Assembly: GCA_021790695.1 (NCBI GenBank)
Contig: JAJYGJ010000235.1
Location: forward strand, 1-15,343
Direction: 5' to 3'
Length of the DNA stretch: 15,343 nucleotides
Source: Nitrospirota bacterium
GTDB lineage: Bacteria; Nitrospirota; Thermodesulfovibrionia; Thermodesulfovibrionales; JdFR-88
Below the pieces are notes generated by a model. It was not told the origin of the DNA. It saw nothing but the letters and a program-made list of their open reading frames with translations, and did not search any database. Below, piece by piece: positions 13,702 to 15,343 of the stretch. Numbering within the stretch: the stretch's first letter is position 1; every line of letters starts with the position of its first letter. The translations under genes were made by a program, and so were the position numbers.

Positions 13702-14247
13702 TCACCCCTTTATAAGCTCTTCTTTCAGAAGTCTAAGCTGGCCCTTCAGGCTGCTGTCGAACATGGTGCTCTCCACCTGCACAAGCACGCCCCCAAGCAC
13801 GGAGGGATCGCGCACATACTCTATGTCAACGTCTCTGCCCGTGAGCTTCTTCAAGGCGGTCTTGAGCCTGTCCGCAAGCGGCCCCTCCGCGGGAAAATCG
13901 ACGGCCGATGTCACGACCGCCTTCGCGCGCCGCGCATAATCTAGATAGAGCTTCACCGCGCTTTCGACAATGCCGTCGAGACGGTTCACCGCATCGATGC
14001 CAATCAGGTACTCAAAAAACTTGCGGGTCCCCTCTGAAAGGGAAAGCCTTCTGGCTATCTCCCCCATCATCTTCTTTTTCTCGTCGGTGGAAAACTGGGG
14101 GCCCTCGAAAAAGCCCCGCGTGCCGGGGTTGCCCATTATGGCCCCCCTCACCGTCCCAAGTTCCTCGACCGCGACCAGGTTCTGCCTTCCCACGTGGTTC
14201 AGGAATTTTCTCGCCAGTTTTTTCTCCAGCCTGTTATCTTTTTTCAA
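13702..14247 (-). CDS. atpH: F1Fo ATP synthase delta subunit (TTG start)
   Basis: A 181-residue delta (OSCP-type) subunit that joins the top of F1 to the b/b' stator. The N-terminal helical domain (LARKFLNHVGRQNLVAVEEL and on) and the C-terminal domain with DVDIEYVRDPSVLGGVLVQV, then a DSSLKGQLRLLKEELI helix, are typical. The sequence is more diverged than the other subunits, which is normal for delta. The start is TTG at 14247: the TGA of atpF overlaps it as TTGA, GAGGCG lies upstream, and the next in-frame ATG is 37 codons in, which would delete conserved helices. Translation is probably coupled to atpF. Confidence 0.93.
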   Translation of the reverse strand: MKKDNRLEKKLARKFLNHVGRQNLVAVEELGTVRGAIMGNPGTRGFFEGPQFSTDEKKKMMGEIARRLSLSEGTRKFFEYLIGIDAVNRLDGIVESAVKLYLDYARRAKAVVTSAVDFPAEGPLADRLKTALKKLTGRDVDIEYVRDPSVLGGVLVQVESTMFDSSLKGQLRLLKEELIKG

Positions 14248-14828
14248 CTTTTCGCCTCTAGATGGGATATGGCCTCATCGAGGAGCTTCTTCTGTTCCCC
14301 GGGGGTCATTTTCTCGGAAAGTTTTTTCTCGGCGAGCCCGACGGCAAGTTCCGCGGCCTCTTTCCTTATGGCGTCCTTCGCGTTCTTCAACTCGAAGGAG
14401 AGATAGGCGTCCGCGTGCTCGGCGATCTTGCGGCTCATGCGCTCAGCCTCCTGGACCAGCGCCTCCCTTTCCGCCTCGCCCGATTTCTTCGCGGTCCGGA
14501 GGATCTCCTCAAGCTCCGCGTCCTTGAGCCTGAGCCTTTCCTCGACCTCCCGGAGCGCCTTCTCCGCCGTCTCCCTGGCCTTGCGGGCCTCCTCGACGCT
14601 TTTGGCTATGCCCTCGGTGCGGGCCTTCAGGTACTTCGCAAGCGGCTTCTTGGTCAACCACACAATCACCGTGATGAATATGACGAAGTTTACTATCTGG
14701 AGGATCCAGCCCTTCACGCTGTAGACCGACCCGGTGGCATCGGCGGCAAGGGCCGCCTGAGCTGGGACGAGCATCATCCAGAAAAACGCCAGTGCCTTTA
14801 TCTTGTTCGCGGCCTTCATATTATTCAT
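14244..14828 (-). CDS. atpF: F1Fo ATP synthase b subunit
   Basis: A 194-residue stator b subunit. The N-terminal hydrophobic segment (about 11-29, ending AALAADATG) looks like a signal peptide or extra membrane helix. The usual b-type membrane helix follows (about 43-58, QIVNFVIFITVIVWLTKKPL), then a long charged coiled coil (about 65-180) that dimerises with b' and reaches delta. The ATG overlaps the stop of the b' gene (ATGA); the ATG three codons in is an alternative start. The N-terminal leader before the membrane helix is a feature of b subunits in several deltaproteobacteria-like lineages. Its partner b' directly precedes it. Confidence 0.94.
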   Translation of the reverse strand: MNNMKAANKIKALAFFWMMLVPAQAALAADATGSVYSVKGWILQIVNFVIFITVIVWLTKKPLAKYLKARTEGIAKSVEEARKARETAEKALREVEERLRLKDAELEEILRTAKKSGEAEREALVQEAERMSRKIAEHADAYLSFELKNAKDAIRKEAAELAVGLAEKKLSEKMTPGEQKKLLDEAISHLEAKS

Positions 14829-15244
14829 GCCTTTACCAGTTTCTCGAGAATGCCGTCTGAGAACTTCTCGGCCTCGGCCCTGAGCGTCTGCCTCGCCTTG
14901 AGGACCTCGACCCCCAGCTCCTGCTTTATCTTCTCGGTGCGTTTCATCGCCTCTTCATGGGCCTTCGCGAGGGCCTGCCGCTGTTTGTCAAGCCCCTCGG
15001 CCCGGAGCCCCTCGAACAACTCCTTGGACTTTGCCCGCGCAAGCTCAAGCTCCCGTTTCATGGCGACAAGCTGATCTTCCCGCTTGACCCCCATCTGCCT
15101 GGCCGCCTCCAGGGCGCCGTCCACGGCCGACCGCCTCTCCTTGATGATGTTCAGGAAAGGCTTGAACAACAAAACATGCATTATAGGTACCAGGACTATG
15201 AAATTGATGACAAGGACAAAGTACCACCGCCAGTCAATCTGCAT
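14825..15244 (-). CDS. atpF': F1Fo ATP synthase b' (second b-type) subunit
   Basis: A 139-residue second b-type stator subunit. One membrane helix (about 8-28, FVLVINFIVLVPIMHVLLF) is followed by KPFLNIIKERRSAVDGALEA and a long coiled coil to the C-terminus. It pairs with the following b subunit to form a heterodimeric peripheral stalk, as in photosynthetic and many anaerobic bacteria. The ATG at 15244 was chosen over a GTG at 15265 because GAGGAGG lies 7 nt before it and the next residues (MQIDWRWYF) begin the conserved segment. It is the first gene of the operon; the a and c subunit genes are not adjacent on this side within the window. Confidence 0.92.
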   Translation of the reverse strand: MQIDWRWYFVLVINFIVLVPIMHVLLFKPFLNIIKERRSAVDGALEAARQMGVKREDQLVAMKRELELARAKSKELFEGLRAEGLDKQRQALAKAHEEAMKRTEKIKQELGVEVLKARQTLRAEAEKFSDGILEKLVKA

Positions 15245-15277
15245 TGATGCCTCCTCGGAAAACACGCAAAGTACGTG

Positions 15278-15307
15278 ATACTATCAAATTGAAAAAAACC
15301 TTGTCAA
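15278..15307 (-). promoter_or_regulatory. Housekeeping promoter of the ATP synthase operon
   Basis: On the minus strand a perfect -35 TTGACA (15302-15307), an 18-bp spacer containing a T7 run, and a -10 TAGTAT (15278-15283). Transcription should start near 15271, giving a leader of about 27 nt before the b' ATG. This supports the operon beginning at b' rather than being read through from an upstream atpB/atpE. Confidence 0.75.
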
Positions 15308-15343
15308 GACGCAATATAAATGAATAAAAAATATAAATAGCCT

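Noticed and set aside
15245..15265. GTG start seven codons upstream for the b' subunit
   Set aside because: It would place the GAGGAGG ribosome site inside the coding region; ATG 15244 fits the family start.

Overview
The window reads as chromosomal DNA of a GC-rich Gram-negative bacterium. The evidence is an outer-envelope stress pair of the BaeS/BaeR type with a periplasmic Spy/CpxP-like partner, a sigma-54 type promoter, and a split F1Fo ATP synthase operon with paired b' and b subunits. That operon starts at b' and has no a or c gene inside it. This layout is familiar from Desulfobacterota-like and Nitrospirota-like lineages, but the phylum is inferred and cannot be fixed from this window alone.

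Layout. (1) Bases 1-2949, minus strand: glucose-6-phosphate isomerase (pgi), a beta-hydroxyacid dehydrogenase family protein, and the N-terminal part of glucose-6-phosphate dehydrogenase (zwf). The last two overlap by 4 nt. This is an upper-sugar/oxidative pentose phosphate block with an unexpected dehydrogenase where a 6-phosphogluconate dehydrogenase might be expected. (2) 2950-4240: small unassigned genes. These are a coiled-coil protein with a histone-H1-like basic tail, a doubtful small membrane ORF upstream of it, and a 60-residue plus-strand protein preceded by a 23-bp-period tandem repeat. (3) 4241-8063: an envelope-stress locus. baeS-baeR run on the minus strand. Divergent from them is a Spy/CpxP-like periplasmic protein, then a short ORF and a THEP1-like NTPase on the plus strand. 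Two plus-strand promoters, in front of the Spy-like gene and in front of the short ORF/NTPase pair, carry the same element: three 11-bp direct repeats directly upstream of a -10. This is the architecture of an OmpR-family response-regulator site, so the locus looks like a self-contained Bae-like regulon. (4) 8064-9427: a low-complexity, cysteine-free, three-repeat protein of unknown function behind a near-consensus sigma-54 promoter. It is followed by a hairpin-rich, REP-like intergenic region and the terminator of the ATP synthase operon. (5) 9428-15307, minus strand: atpF'-atpF-atpH-atpA-atpG-atpD-atpC with a good housekeeping promoter and an intrinsic terminator.

The most notable signals are the duplicated 11-bp-repeat promoter element, which ties an uncharacterised NTPase to envelope stress; the sigma-54-driven repeat protein; and the dehydrogenase coupled to zwf. 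The metabolic genes and the ATP synthase are ordinary housekeeping functions.
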